Part shown: positions 11,008 to 23,929 of the stretch, piece by piece
Position numbering within the stretch: the first letter of the stretch is position 1
Layout of the letters: every line of letters begins with the position of its first letter
Source of the DNA: Hamiltosporidium tvaerminnensis
Lineage: Eukaryota > Microsporidia > Dubosqiidae
NCBI GenBank assembly: GCA_022605425.2
Contig: CM061249.1
Coordinates: forward strand, 868,001-932,000
DNA: 64,000 bases
Direction of reading: 5' to 3'
Translations under genes and position numbers: made by a program
The notes under the pieces: generated by a model
The model's input: only the letters and a program-made list of their open reading frames with translations
Databases searched by the model: none
Told to the model about the DNA's origin: nothing

Positions 11008-11462
11008 TATCCTGACCTGTTTGGTATTGTTACAAAATACCGTAAATCACGCCTTAAAAGACTAGAAACACCCATAAATGTAAAGGCATATATTCATTCA
11101 GTCTATAGTACGTAATTAGACAGTTGAAACAATTTCCTTTAATCGACGAAGAGGACTTGAGCCAGGGCTAAATGCCGAAGTGGGCTGAGGTAGAGCGCCA
11201 ATAGGTGTAATTATGAGAGCAAAGAAGCAGGGGGAACCAAAATCTCCTTTAAAACAGGCGATTAGAGAGGAAAATGGTGCAAAAAATTTAAAAACAAAAA
11301 ATAATACACCTCTTATTTCACAAGAAGGAACCACTTAGAGGAGCCGACGATAAATATAAATGAAGAGTCGGATTTGGAAGAAGAAACAACTGTGGTAAAA
11401 TTGGTAGAAGAAAATGCATAAAAATTGTAACCCATTTTAACCCAGATTTAATAAAATAAATA
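11008..11462 (+). mobile_element. 3'-end fragment of the R2-like retrotransposon
   Basis: The sequence matches the last 400 bases or so of the elements at 49-62 kb, including GTTACAAAATACCGTAAATC, TTCCTTTAATCGACGAAGAG, GATGAAGAGTCGG-type C-terminal coding sequence and the 3' tail TTTTAACCCAGATTTAATAA. The coding frame has several stops and indels, so it is dead. The 5' end is truncated and only the 3' end remains, as expected when target-primed reverse transcription stops early. Confidence 0.85.
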
Positions 11463-14400
11463 TTGACCTGTTTTACATTGAAATCTTCATTTCATTTTAT
11501 ATTATATATTATCACAGAATTTTTGCTCAAATAAAAATATTTGTGCTTATTCTTAATGGCCTAACTTTTGGAATCGATTTTTTATTTTAATTAAAAACAC
11601 AGTATCGTATTTTTAGGATTATGAGGTACCATGTGTATAAAAAGGCTTGTTTATTTTAATTATGACATTATTTCGGATTAAAAAAAGTAAACTTTCTTAA
11701 AAATTTTAAAACCAGAATATATGTATTATTTTTTTTAATGCATTTCTTTTGAATCTGAAGAGAAATTTCGGTTGATAAACAATAGTAATTCGTTTACCTA
11801 ACCGATATAAACGGAATGGCTAATACAATAACTAAAGAAATAGAGAAAGGCAGTAAATAAAATTTCAAATTGGATAAAATTAAAAATTTCGGTTGTAATA
11901 AAGATATCTGTGCAAAGGTTTAGTGTCAAAGCTCATATATTATTAAACACACGGCCATAAAACAAGCGCTGTATATAATTGAGATGGTTGCTGTAAACCA
12001 ATATCTTTTCCACTCATTCAAGCACTATAAATGTAGGCCAGTCAATAACCAATCAATTTCTGTTGCTTATAATACATAAGAAACAGCCGAATAAAAGTAT
12101 TGCTCGCTATTTTTTTTACAAAGCTATTTAACAGATTCGACCTATATCTAGTCTCTGGTATCACAAAAGAGATACGGAAATGTTGATAAAAAAATCGGCC
12201 TGTAATTTAGAGATCTTATGATAATATTTAGCTGATTATATATATAGGCCAAAATAGTAACTAGGAAATACTGTTAGAATGAAAATATAATGAGTGATGT
12301 AAATATAAAGATTTACTGCAACTCATGTAGAATCACTGAAACTGCACTATATTTTATCTATACCAAAGAATAAAGCTTTAAAAACAAGCGAATTCAGTGA
12401 GTAAAAATGTATATTAGTCGTTTGAATTCAAAGGCTATTATGTTAATCTATTAAGACAAAAGTTATGATCTTTTAGACACCATAGAGAGTAGATATACCA
12501 AATATTACATAAAGATGACAAAAAGTGATTTAGGAAGTATCAAAACAGTCTAGTAAATGTTATGATAATAATATACATAGTGAAATCTAGTTTCGGTCGA
12601 AATAAAACAAAAAAAAACAAGTTTTGGTCTTAACTTTCCAAATATAATTTCGAGAAGTTTCTTAAAGAAAGAAAACTCTCGGCTTCTTACATATAAAACC
12701 ACTAGGAAACCATGAGAGTTGAAATTTTATTTGGCCAAAAGAAAATTCGGTTTCAGATACGCTTTCATTTAGCCTGGATCTTGAAATATCCAAAAAAATA
12801 TACCATGTTTTTAAAAGAATGTAATTCTACAAAATTATTGTTAAACAGAGCTTTTACTTGTTCTAAAAATTATCAGCTTTCGGGTGTTTTGGGCATGGTA
12901 TGACATTGGTTTTGAGCAAATCAGAAGTTGCGGTTCACAAATTTAAAAAAACGAAACCAAAATTCATGATAGGTTTTTGAGATATCTGTATCCGATATTA
13001 TCCAGTCTGTTTTTTTGTTTGATAACTCAATTGTAATTCAGAATCGCAATCAAAGAGGAAAGTAAAGTAAAGTTCTTCAATGTATTTTAACCTTATTAAT
13101 CAAGAGACTTATAATTTCTTACAAATATCTCTATGAGTTCAAAAAGTCATGATTTCTTTCGAGTTAATTGGTTCACTATCTGGCTTAAGTATTAGATTTC
13201 AAAGAGTATGCGACAAAGGACACACAAATCAGATCAATAACCATCATATACACCTCTTTAATTTGGCGACAACTAAGCAAAAATGCTCTTTTGTAAGTAT
13301 TAGAGCTCATAATATTTTTTTAAAAAAATTCGAGTATAAAAAGTTTTCAAGATGCCGACACCATCGAATTTAAGCTTTAAACGTTGAAACTTTTTAAAGC
13401 TATTCCCAAGGCCGAAAAAAGTTTTTTTTTACATAAACCCATTTTTAAAAAATCAATGAATCATAAGGTTGTATGCAGTTTATAAATTTCTGAAAACATT
13501 GTTGAAATTATGTCAAATATTTCTTTTGTTTCCGGACAGCGTAAAAAACTTGCGAGCAAGAAAAGAACAAATTACTCGCAAACATAAATATTCATTTTTA
13601 ATGTATATGTTTTAAAAAATATCCTGGTGAAAGTCAAATTTAAACTATTATGGATGTCATTGCATCTCATGCTGTTATCGAGTTTTTAACAATTTAAATT
13701 TTAAATAGGACATTAGCTCCGCTTTCATCGATATTTATCAAGCTATAATAGGAAAAAATATGATCTTTTTTGTAGAACAGATTTGATATAGGACAAGAAG
13801 AAACTAGCTAAAGACAATCTAAGATGAAACTTAACTGATACCTTCAAAACATATTTTATGCCGATAAATAATAGAAGAATGTGAATGATTGCAAATAGTC
13901 GATTTCTAAGACTAAAAATAGTGCCGTTTCGAAAGTTTTGTTAACTTTACCTCACTGACTTCAACTCTTAAAGTATTTTTGATACAATTATTGAATGTTT
14001 GAACTGATAGTAGATTTTCACGTGAAAAATGTTTGACAAAAATTGCCTAATTTATCTGACTGTAGTTAAATTTTGCGTGTGGTTTATAAGAAGTTTGTAC
14101 TCTCTATACCGAATGTATTAAGGCTTGTGCTTACCCAGATCGGATCTCAATTAAAATATTGAGCACATGAAGTTGCTCAACGAAAATATACACGCCGCTT
14201 TTTTTGTCTGAAATACAAATAAGATGTTTTCTGCGGGAATAGCAGAATCCATGGGGTCAGAACCGAGATGTTATAATATCTTAGTATTAAACGGAATAAT
14301 TTTAACTTAAATATAACGTGAAAGAGCGATTAAAGCGGAATCACTAAAAAAATTAAATATCAAAGTCATATTAAAATTAAAGGCGCAAAATCATGTTCGA

Positions 14401-15700
14401 TATTAAATAATAGCAGAAATTTCGAGTCATTAAATATCGTCAATCATTTTATGTGCCTCAACAAATAAAATTAAATCTTAGCGCTATTTTTATTTGGTTA
14501 ACTTCTGGAGAAAAGATTTTTGTTAAAAATACGACATTATTGTAATGACTTTGAAAAATCTGCAGGTATACAGAAATACGTGAGAAAATACCTTTGCACA
14601 GCTTGAAATGGCGCTAAAATAAGACGGTGGTCAATACACGATCTCTTAAATAAATATAATTTTAAATTTTAGCGATCATTTGAGAGTCACCTTTGAAAAT
14701 GTATTATAGAAAGTTAATCCAAAATTTAATACATAAGACCATGGATGATGTCGAAATCGAAGTATTAGACCTGTTATAGATCTTCCGAGTAAGAAATTAG
14801 ATAAGATATCTTTTTGCAATCGAAATTACTCATAAGTTTTGCTCGAAGTGATGAAACTGAATATCCAAAATAGTGAATTTTCATAAGATGAGTTATCTAA
14901 ATTTTATATTTACTGTAGAGATAATACAATATGTGACATTCGAAGAATTATGTCTTTTTATACCAGAAAATGTATAAAATAACATATGAAATCACCAAAA
15001 ATATGGTTTTAATTATGTTGATAGTTCTTATAAATTCACTTCGGTCATTTCGTTTGATCGATAAGAGATATAGTGTGGTTAAATAAGGCCTGGCAATGAA
15101 AACTGCATTAATATTTACAATGCGCTAAAAGAGATAAACAAGTCATCTTCGTAGACATACGACCACGAAGAAGAAGTATCAAACAAGCATATACTAAAAC
15201 AATGAAAATCAAAGTGTAAATCGAATTATTCATATCAAAGTGATGCCTCTCAATGTATAAAAAATGCAAATAAAAAATACGAGTAGATAAACTGAGATAT
15301 AGTGAAATTGAATAACTGTAAGAAGAAAAAAATATTAGTACTAAATAGTTGTATATTTGAAGTGGTAAATAATATACAAACACATTATTATATAAAAAAA
15401 AAGATAATATATAAATTATTAATTATCTTAGTTAGGCATTCACAAACTGTTCTGTATTCATCATCATTATTTTCTAATTCAGTCACGTTTTGATATAAGA
15501 TATGACCTGCTATAATACATTTTTTAAATAAGATAAATGGAGCATGTTTACGCTGTTTTTTGAAGCCAAGATTTTTTTTATTGAAACCTTATCACAGATG
15601 TAGTTTTTTCACTTAATATTATTTATAAATTTACAATCTATAATTTATTTATTAAATTTTAGAAGTATGACGTATAACTGCATCACTTTTAGATTGTGAT
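11463..15700. other. Long gene-free stretch
   Basis: I see no intact gene, tRNA or tandem array in these 4.2 kb. Short open frames (12,712-12,903; 13,149-13,373; 15,108-15,383) lack motifs and start signals. Base composition is less extreme than true AT-rich spacer in places (about 12.0-14.8 kb), which may reflect very old coding or transposon remains. Confidence 0.45.
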
Positions 15701-15704
15701 TCAT

Positions 15705-16600
15705 TTATAAAACATAGGTTGTTGGAAAATAATAAGAAAGATGTCTATCTACTTCATTATGCATTTCAGCTGGAATACGAAACCAAAATTGTGCCCCTTT
15801 ACGAAATCATATTTAAGCTTATCCCCATGATATGATTTTTTCGACATATACAAGCTATTATTCCTTCTGAGTCACCTTCCTGAAAAAAGTATATTATTAA
15901 ATAGGTCAACTGAAAAGAAAAAAAATAGCGGCTGATTGAGTGCATTATATAAAATCATAATATAGACACATATGCATATCTATAAAGCCAATCCATTTTA
16001 TTATCTAGTTTCTCATAACTTTCAGCTAATCATCTTTGAAATATTTATTTCAATCATTCAACTCGTCTCGTATCTCATAGGATTAGCAAATCCAAATATC
16101 TTTTTTGAATGCCAAAAGCTGTTAAAAAGAATTAAGATTTTTTTCGAACGCATTGCTCTATCTGCTTAAATATTCCCGAGACATCGAATTGTCAAAATTG
16201 TTTTAATGAGTCTTTAAAGAACTTTAAAGTCGTGTTGAAGATCGTAAAGCACAGGAGATATTTTTTTTCAGTGTCAATTAAGCTTTGAATTCATTCTCCA
16301 GCCTTTTCGATCCGAGTATATTGTAGTGTTCGTTCAATCAATGATTAACTATCATTTTTTAGTAATATTTCGTTAGTAAACTTGCTAGATGTCTTCAAAG
16401 TAGTAATTTTACTAAATCCTTGCATAAATTTATGATTCGTTTCGCCTGTCTTTGTAAATTTATCCCATGCTTTCAATCTATGCCATAAATTAATTAAATC
16501 TGCCATTTTTTCAGATTATTCTTCAATTATATGTTTAATGAACACTTTTAAACACAAGACAGCCTTCCTAATTTTTGCATTCTTTGAAGTAAAGATCAAT
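15705..16600 (-). pseudogene. Decayed protein-coding relic, unknown family
   Basis: Reading the minus strand, about 16,580-16,270 gives a clearly protein-like stretch containing MADLINLWHRLKAWDKFTKT and then GETNHKFMQGFSKITTLKTS, interrupted by in-frame stops (before the MADL Met, after LLKNDS and after IEKAGE). Further along, 15,806-15,705 encodes QFWFRIPAEMHNEVDRHLSY and ends a few residues later at a stop. The alternation of hydrophobic and charged residues and the contiguous frame stand out from the surrounding noise. It is a dead gene, possibly two. The family is not recognised; a transposon-encoded protein is possible. Confidence 0.5.
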
Positions 16601-16650
16601 AATAAGCATTGTTAATTTATTCAATTTTTTAGTTAGCAGTTTTATATAAG

Positions 16651-16699
16651 CTGTAGTGGATCGGTTGGTCATTTTCCGATTTCAAAACGGTCACTACAG
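16651..16699. repeat. Small perfect-arm inverted repeat
   Basis: CTGTAGTG at 16,651-16,658 is the reverse complement of CACTACAG at 16,692-16,699. Just inside the left arm ATCGG (16,660-16,664) can pair with CCGAT (16,676-16,680). The result is a compact two-stem hairpin. It may be a foldback end of an element or chance. Confidence 0.45.
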
Positions 16700-17039
16700 T
16701 TTTCCTATACCTTGTTTATACAATCATATTCTTTGTTTGTGGATTCTTTTTTTTATATCCTTACATTAAATTTTAAAAAAACAACTGAATTTTATTTTTA
16801 ATTATATTGAAATTGAGCTAATGAAATATTTCTTTCTTTAAATGATTTTTTCAGACATTTTTCCATAGCTTCATAATTCTCTTAATCCGCGGTTCGTTTA
16901 GGATAATTCTCAGCCCCGCCATCGTGAATACACCATCGTCTCTATTCTTTTAGTTTGTGGGAGCTGTTCATGGCTCAGCTCATTCATTTCTTTTTTCTTT
17001 GAAAAGTTAATTGCTCGAATGTCTTTTTGTTCACAATGT

Positions 17040-17465
17040 GCTCAATCACATTTTTAGTTTCAAAAGTATTTGGTGTATTTTAAGACACATCTTACAATAT
17101 TTTGTCAATATACTGTTTTGAGTTATCACTTGGTATTTATTCTTACACTATATTTATAAATAAGAACAAATTCTTTCGCTAAATGATCATACTTCTCAGG
17201 TTTCAGATTTTCCTATGTAAATGTAGTATTGAAGAAATTTATTTATCTTTCGTATAATAAGCTTTGCGATAGAATAACAACCTAAACATATAAAAGAAAG
17301 ATGTTTCTGAAACGCCTATAACCATGGGAAGCCATAATTCACTCGTGGATTGCTTTCCTTCTATAAAAAATGAACCGAGCTACCAATCAGAGGCATTCTT
17401 ATATCAATGAGTTTCATCTTATTCATCTTCTTGCCTAAAAATAATATATCTCGTTCAATTTTCCT
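17040..17465 (-). mobile_element. Decayed, interrupted R2-like retrotransposon fragment
   Basis: On the minus strand the order of the C-terminal nuclease region of the elements at 49-62 kb can still be followed. The pieces TTAAGACACATCTTACAATA, TTATAAATAAGAACAAATTC and GATCATACTTCTCAGGTTTC correspond to TTAAGATGAGATTTATGG, TTATAAATAAGACCCAACTC and GGTCATACTTCCTAAGTTTT. At 17,400-17,460 it continues with ATCAATGAGTTTCATCTTAT. About 150 bp between these parts (17,235-17,395) do not match and look like an insertion. Confidence 0.65.
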
Positions 17466-20400
17466 AAAATTATTTTAAATATAATTTTTTAAAAAAATTA
17501 TGTGCATAATCCAAGATTGAATAAATGTAAAATAGAGTGTTTTTTGTTCTATTTGTGTCACTATATTTATATTATATCTATAATTTCTATTCGAATCGCT
17601 TGGTGAATTCTGCGAATATATCTCTCTATACTTATATATGCGACGCCTCTTCCATTTTCTTCTCAAAAAGAATATTTATAAATAGCTTTTACACACTGCC
17701 AGAAACTATTATAGTTAAAGATTTTTTGCTTTTAGAAGCTTTCGCATTAGGTTCATAGGAAGAAATACGCGTAAATTAACTCAGATGCATGATATCAATT
17801 TTTAAATAAATATTATTTTGGCTGATAGCCTGATAATCTATCAGTAAAATTTTTCAACGATCAATATGCAAAAATGATCGCTTAATAAATATTAACCAGA
17901 ATGTTTTTTTTGCTTTTCTTTAACATAAAATTGGCATTGGGTATCATCATCAATAGATATTACAAATATATGAACGAAATATCACAAAATCGCTATAAAT
18001 AATCTCGGTGTGTCCGAAAGAAACATACAAAATAATACCTTTCCTCTATTATACGGTAAACGAAGTTGTATGTTACCATAAAAATGAGTTTTTAAAAACC
18101 AGAATCTAAGCGTTTGTTTCTCTTGACTACCAGATTTAAAATTTAGCAATGCTAAAATCTAAAGAAAACCAAAGCAGGTAACCGATCTTGTAAATTAGCT
18201 TCACAAATAAATTTTTAAAATTTTGCTAAAAGATCAATGGATTTTTTCATGTAGGAAAACCAAAATACCTTTCGCCCGATAAACACATTGTAAGCACTAA
18301 GATATCTAGCCAAGCAATAAATATTTACGGAAAACTGGTTACTAGACTATTGTTCGATGCAAGGAACTATATGAAATTGAACCCGCGTGATCTTTTTCAT
18401 TTTGACGGCAAGTGCTCAATATGATCCTTGGAACAGAAGGTATTTTTAGAGAGTAAAATACTTTATCTATAGGTATAATAGAAATCATTTTAATTTTTTA
18501 ATAAAAAACAAAGGCCATCCTAAAAATTTTCAATGATTTAATAGTCAGTATTCTATATGTGAATAATATTTTGCATTTTATAGAGCCATAAGTTTATTAT
18601 GGAAATTAAGCGATAATATAGTCTTTAACTAGAAAATACACATGCCATACATCTGTATTTTCTAATAAATATCTGTATAAAATCGCATTAAAATTGTGTA
18701 TTGGTTGTTTGGTTGACAGAATTATTCTTCTTTGTAAGTGAATAAGCTAATACGGAGGACAAACATAAACATCATAAGTAGAAATAATCAGTTTGAGGAA
18801 AGATAACCCCATTTAAAAACTTTAATTTTAGAAAAAGTATCGAGAATTGGTGTTGAAAACATTTTTGCAGTTTTGGTGAGATACAAGCCACACTGGATCT
18901 ATAAGCCATCCTCTATATTCTTGAGTTACAAAAGATTGGAAGCAACGGTGTAAAACCTACCATTTTTCATTCTTGACATGAGAGGTGAAAATGGATGGAA
19001 TAAGACAGTAATAAAAAATCTATGTATATGATTATGACCCAAAAATTATTATTTGAACACCGTCGCTTTGACCAAAGTTCTATATTTAAACACAGAAAAA
19101 AAACAGAATATGTTATAAATTAAAATTTTTCACTTTACATTGACTTTTGCTAAATCATTTTTTACCTAACATATTTGCCAGAAGTAGATTAGATCATAAA
19201 AAGTAAGTTCATATTGATCCTACGCAGCTTATTAGGGAGAAAAAGATTGGTCATTGCCTCTATTGTGTATAGATTTATTTTATTTTTGTTGTATCTACTA
19301 ATATTTTTAAATTAAATACCTTTCGCATCCATTTTTTTTAACATCGTTATTTTAAGATGATCATACGTGTATATTCAGAATGAAAAATTCTTAGATACTT
19401 GTTTATGAATAGGAACTAATACAAGTTACCAAAACGTAGTAATGTTAATTTTAAGCCCAAATTTTAATATTAAGATTTTATACTTTTAAATTCTTGGATC
19501 AAGAAACAATAAGTTAGTAGATGATTGTTAAAATATTTGACTGTTTAAAATATATAGCAAATTAAATTAATAATTAGAAACCAGAATTTGTTGAATCCTT
19601 TTTGTTTGGTTTGTTTCTTCCTCTACTATTGAGAACACAATCCTTGAGTGAATAATCCATTACGTCTTATCAAGAATTAACATATTTTTTAACCAGTTAG
19701 GTTGCTAATCCAGGATAGGCCTTCCATTTTTGATGATTGATAGTTGTAAAACAAATGAATCCGGCTTTCGGAGTAAATTCTATTTTTAACCCAAAGACTA
19801 TTTATACTCTGATTGCATGTAATAAATAAAAACCTGTTAAATAGATAATATTTATATCGGGTTTGGTTGGAATTTATAACTTATTAAGTTATGATTCCCT
19901 GATTATTTAGTTCAAATAAAAAATTTGCACTCAAGATAAACTATAGTTAAAAGTAAAGATATAACCGATTTATCACCAAAATAATGGTATAAATATACTT
20001 TTTTTAATAAAGCTATAAATAATGAGCTGTTTTTTAAGTTATTTCTTCCAATGACATATAAGAATTATTAAAATACAAGATGATCCTTTTTTTAGATATA
20101 TTATTTGTAAAATTTATTTTTTTCATACATGATATGCACTATAAACCTTACTAAAACTGTTTAATAGAAATAAATAAGTTAGAAGCCATGATAAAGTTTA
20201 AATTTAGAATTTTTTGCAATTCAAAAGTCGGATCTATAATACAGAGTACTTAAGTTTAGATTGATGAAATGAATAAAAAAATATTTTAATAACTATATAA
20301 GGGAAATAAAAAATATCTTTATATTAGTGAGATGCAATGGTTATAATTACTTAATTTCAATTTTGATTTCTCGGTTTATTTCATTTCAGTTTTCTGTTAT

Positions 20401-21165
20401 TTTTTGATCCGAGCTTTGTATTATAACCCAATATATCTATTCAATAATCCAAAAAATACATCACAAAAATCTGTAATTTTCTTTAACATTCCTTTTGGAT
20501 TATTAGGATTAAAGACTGTGAAAAAATGCTATGAAGATTGATAATTCTTAGTTATAGTTGCAATGAATGCTTAATGTGCAATGATTTGTTCAAATTGGTT
20601 TTGTATGAAGCACCAGAAACAGATATTGTGAGTTTAAGATTAATTCATCGTAACAGAAATATCAAAATCTAAATTATAAAAAAATTTCGAAATCAAATAT
20701 GATAAATAAAAAAATTTAGACTCTTTTTGAGTTAAAACAAATCAAATAAAGATATACAATATTCTTAAAATAAAAATATACATCAGAAGCTACCATTTTC
20801 ATTCAGATAAAAAAATAATCCTAAAAGCAATAAAAATAAATCGTCTGTATCAAGTTTAAGATCAAAATATTGAAAAATTAAATAATTTAAATGATTCAAA
20901 ATAATAAGCAAATATTAACAAAGATACAAAAAACTAAGCAAAAATTTTACTACGCAAACATGTTATTATAAGAAATAAAATATTCTTTAATATAAATCTT
21001 TACAGACAAACACTAAAAGCCATTTGGTTTATATTTAATCTATTGAAAATATTCATTTACCTTTATATATATTTTTTATTCCAAATCAAACATTTAGTCC
21101 TTCAAGATTCTATATTTTGTTAAATACAGTTAGAATTCTAAGAATTTTATAGAAATATTCATTTA
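17466..21165. other. Long gene-free stretch
   Basis: No gene is supported. A plus-strand stretch of about 60 open codons at 18,207-18,402 (includes GKPKYLSPDKHIVSTKISS) has moderately protein-like composition but no start, motif or partner. Everything else is broken in all frames. Confidence 0.45.
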
Positions 21166-21169
21166 TTAT

Positions 21170-21330
21170 ATTATTTAATTAAAATGTGGGCTGATAAGTT
21201 TTCTCTTCTTTAAATAATTCCTTCCACCATTTTAACCACTTCGTTATCTTCCTCTAAATACGAATCTTCGTTAATATTTTTCACGGTTCCTTCGCTGTGA
21301 TTACTTTATCCAAAATAAGCGGATATTATA
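21170..21330 (-). mobile_element. Very old 3'-end relic of the R2-like retrotransposon
   Basis: The minus strand retains the order of the element's C-terminal acidic tail. CTTCCTCTAAATACGAATCT and TTCACGGTTCCTTCGCTGTG correspond to CTTCTTCCAAATCCGACTCT and TTGGTCGGTTCCTCTAAAGT in intact copies. AAAATGTGGGCTG aligns with the conserved AAAATTATGGGTT at the 3' end. Divergence is high, so this is an ancient insertion. Confidence 0.55.
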
Positions 21331-22730
21331 TTTCTTAATTTCTATTTTAACTCATTTATTATTTAATTTGTAGATAATTAAATGCTAAAAGATTAATTGG
21401 AACCACAATTTAATATATTGTCTCTATTATATGATTTATTAGCTTCAGAAAACCCCTATTAGAGGTAGAAATAAGATGATTGTGATTAAAACCCAATTGT
21501 CTAGTTTTTTGAAGTTTTTCAAAAAAACCTCAACAATATCAGATATAATATTTTGTTATAACAGATATTTTTATAATTTCTAGATTATCTAATAAAGGAA
21601 TAAGTACTAATTGAATTTACAAATTATAAAATATCCAATTTTTATACCAAAATTTGAACTAGAAACGGGTTTTAGAAATATATTTTGAGTAAAAGAAACT
21701 TTTTGAAACTTTTTAAAAAAATCACAAACATAATTAAAATTGTATATTCAACCTTCGAATTAGTTTATTTATTACACATATATTAAAACAAGACCTTTTT
21801 TTCACCTATCCGTTCAAGTATCAAGTTTTTTGAAACTTCTTTTAGTCTTATGACAAAATAAAAATATATCACCAATTTAACGATTCTATGTCGGTAAAAT
21901 TTATTTTACAAATCATTCGATACAAATTAAATTTTTTTTATTACCAAAATACACTATAGAATAAAATAAATGAAAATAGAACATAGATTTTGATATTTTT
22001 TTTAAATCATACTGATTTTTATTGTTAATATACTTAAGTATTAAATCAACATAACAATTTTTCTTAAATAAAATACTCTGTAGCTCATAAACCAACGAAA
22101 AATTATTGAATAAAAATCGAGTTTTAAATAAAAAAAATTCATAATGATTGTTTTTATAAGATTTATGGATTCCTTTCCAAATATTATTACAAGTAGTTTG
22201 AAATTAGGATCAACGAAGAATTTGTAAACAATAAAATTATTAAACTAGAGGTATAAAAGTACTCGAAAACACGCTGAATAAGAGTACAGCGGTTTCTATA
22301 GAGAAAAATCAAGAAAAGAACATCGATGTAACCTAAGATGATATATGACCGACTTTTTTGTTTTTAAAGATCTAAAATATTGTATATACATGATGCAAAG
22401 ACATAAATAATTATATATTATACCATTCTGGTATAATGCTTATCAACTTTGCTATTTTTATATGTTTTAAATAAAAATATAATAAAACCCTAGAAAAATG
22501 GATCTACAAATATAAAAGAATAAACAAATTCTTGGAAATTCAGATTAAACTTTCATAATAACTGTAAAAAATACAGTTTACAAAATATAATTTAGACATT
22601 AAAACATAGGTTTAAGTTACTCTTAAACTTGATCAAAACGAAAAGTTTAATTCGTTTAAAATGCAATACCAGACGACAAATTGGCTTTTTTTATTTAGAT
22701 GCATCTTTTTGAAAAGTGATATTTTTATAT
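21331..22730. other. AT-rich stretch without recognised genes
   Basis: Only fragmentary frames are present (for example 21,913-22,095 on the minus strand, Lys/Asn/Ile-rich). I see no RNA gene or repeat. Confidence 0.5.
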
Positions 22731-22734
22731 TTTC

Positions 22735-23225
22735 GTATGACATTAACTCAGTTCTCGGTTTAACATAGATACTTGGTTCATAGTACTTCATAGGTATCAA
22801 AAACACCTAAATTCCTAAACTTTTCATCTAAAAAGTGTGTAAAGCTACTTTGAAAAGCGAGAAAGTTTTTATGTTGGTTAATCTTCGTTTACGATAGTGA
22901 CAGCAAGATAACTTTATCTTTAAATCCGCCATACCAGCGGCATGTCTACCAACTCTACACTTTTCAAACCAAATAGATTTCCAGCTAAGATATATCTCTT
23001 AGACCTATATGGGTCTACCTATACATCGCAATGTCATACCAACAGTTATATTCTGCTACTTTGCCTTCTTGGCTTAATAAGGGGTATGCTATCTGTATCT
23101 TATTGTTACCAAGTCTTCTAACCTAAGTGCACAAGGCAAGCTCTATGCTTTTACATGATAGTTACCTACAAGTTCAACCACGGCTTCAATCTAGTTACAT
23201 GAAAAACTACAAAATATATTTATAG
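22735..23225 (-). repeat. Diverged copy of the 730-bp dispersed repeat
   Basis: The order of blocks matches the repeat at 62,801-63,529 in the same orientation: ATTAACTCAGTTCTCGGTTT, CTTTTCATCTA, TCTACACTTTTC, CAGCTAAGATATAT, GGGTCTACCTA, CAATGTCATACCAA, AAGTCTTCTAACC and TTTTACATGATAGTTACCTA. Many substitutions and a few indels separate it from the two young copies. Confidence 0.75.
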
Positions 23226-23299
23226 AGAATTAAGAGTTCTATAGACACATCCTTTCATTTGTAAATTCCACATAACAACCAAAAACAAATAATTTTTGC

Positions 23300-23412
23300 C
23301 GCAACAAAATTTCCAACAAATAATTTTTACTCCAATTAAGGTACTCTTTGTTCAACATATAATTTTTACTCCAATTAAAGTACTCTTTGTTCAAAAAATA
23401 ATTTTTAATCTG
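23300..23412. repeat. 39-bp tandem repeat, about 2.5 copies
   Basis: The unit ATAATTTTTACTCCAATTAA followed by GTACTCTTTGTTCAA occurs at about 23,315 and 23,354, with a partial third copy from 23,394. Confidence 0.75.
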
Positions 23413-23711
23413 GTAATCTATACTCTACCAACCTAAACTCTATAGACACATATTTAAGTAAAAAATAAAATAATCACTTATTAAATAAATATTTTTATAT
23501 TTTCGTTTACTCAATTACAGTAGAATTATCGTTTAAAAAAGAATATTTTTATCAGTTCTAATAAACACATATATTTATGAAGTAATACAACTATTATTTT
23601 AACTGTAGATACATATATCGAACAGAATTAAAAAAGAGAAAAATATGAAATAATAAGAATATTTAAAAGAAAATTATTTGATTGTTTTTTTTAAAAAGAA
23701 GGAAATATACT

Positions 23712-23845
23712 TTGAATCGAAAAGAAAGTCTGAAAGGAAAAAAATATAAATGTTGAATCGAAAAGAAAGTCTGAAAGGAAAAAGAAATAAAATTGAGTCG
23801 AAAAGAAAGTCTGAAAGGAAAAAGAAATAACTTTAGTCGAAACGA
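23712..23845. repeat. 40-bp tandem repeat, 3 copies, 3' of uS4
   Basis: GAATCGAAAAGAAAGTCTGA recurs at about 23,714, 23,755 and 23,795 with a partial fourth at 23,835, a period of 40-41 bp. It sits just beyond the stop codon of the uS4 gene and is purine-rich on the plus strand. Confidence 0.85.
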
Positions 23846-23929
23846 TAAAAACTAAAATTTTTACAAACGAGAAAAACGAGATAAAACCGAAGAAAATAAG
23901 GAACAAAAAAAAAATAGAAACCCTTTTAC

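Noticed and set aside
15108-15383. Minus-strand 91-codon frame with hydrophobic stretches
   Set aside because: Leu/Ile/Tyr/Ser richness is what AT-rich noise gives; there is no C-run, domain or homologous copy in the window.
23691-23906. Minus-strand Phe/Ser-rich 71-codon frame
   Set aside because: It translates the 40-bp tandem repeat and has no independent support.
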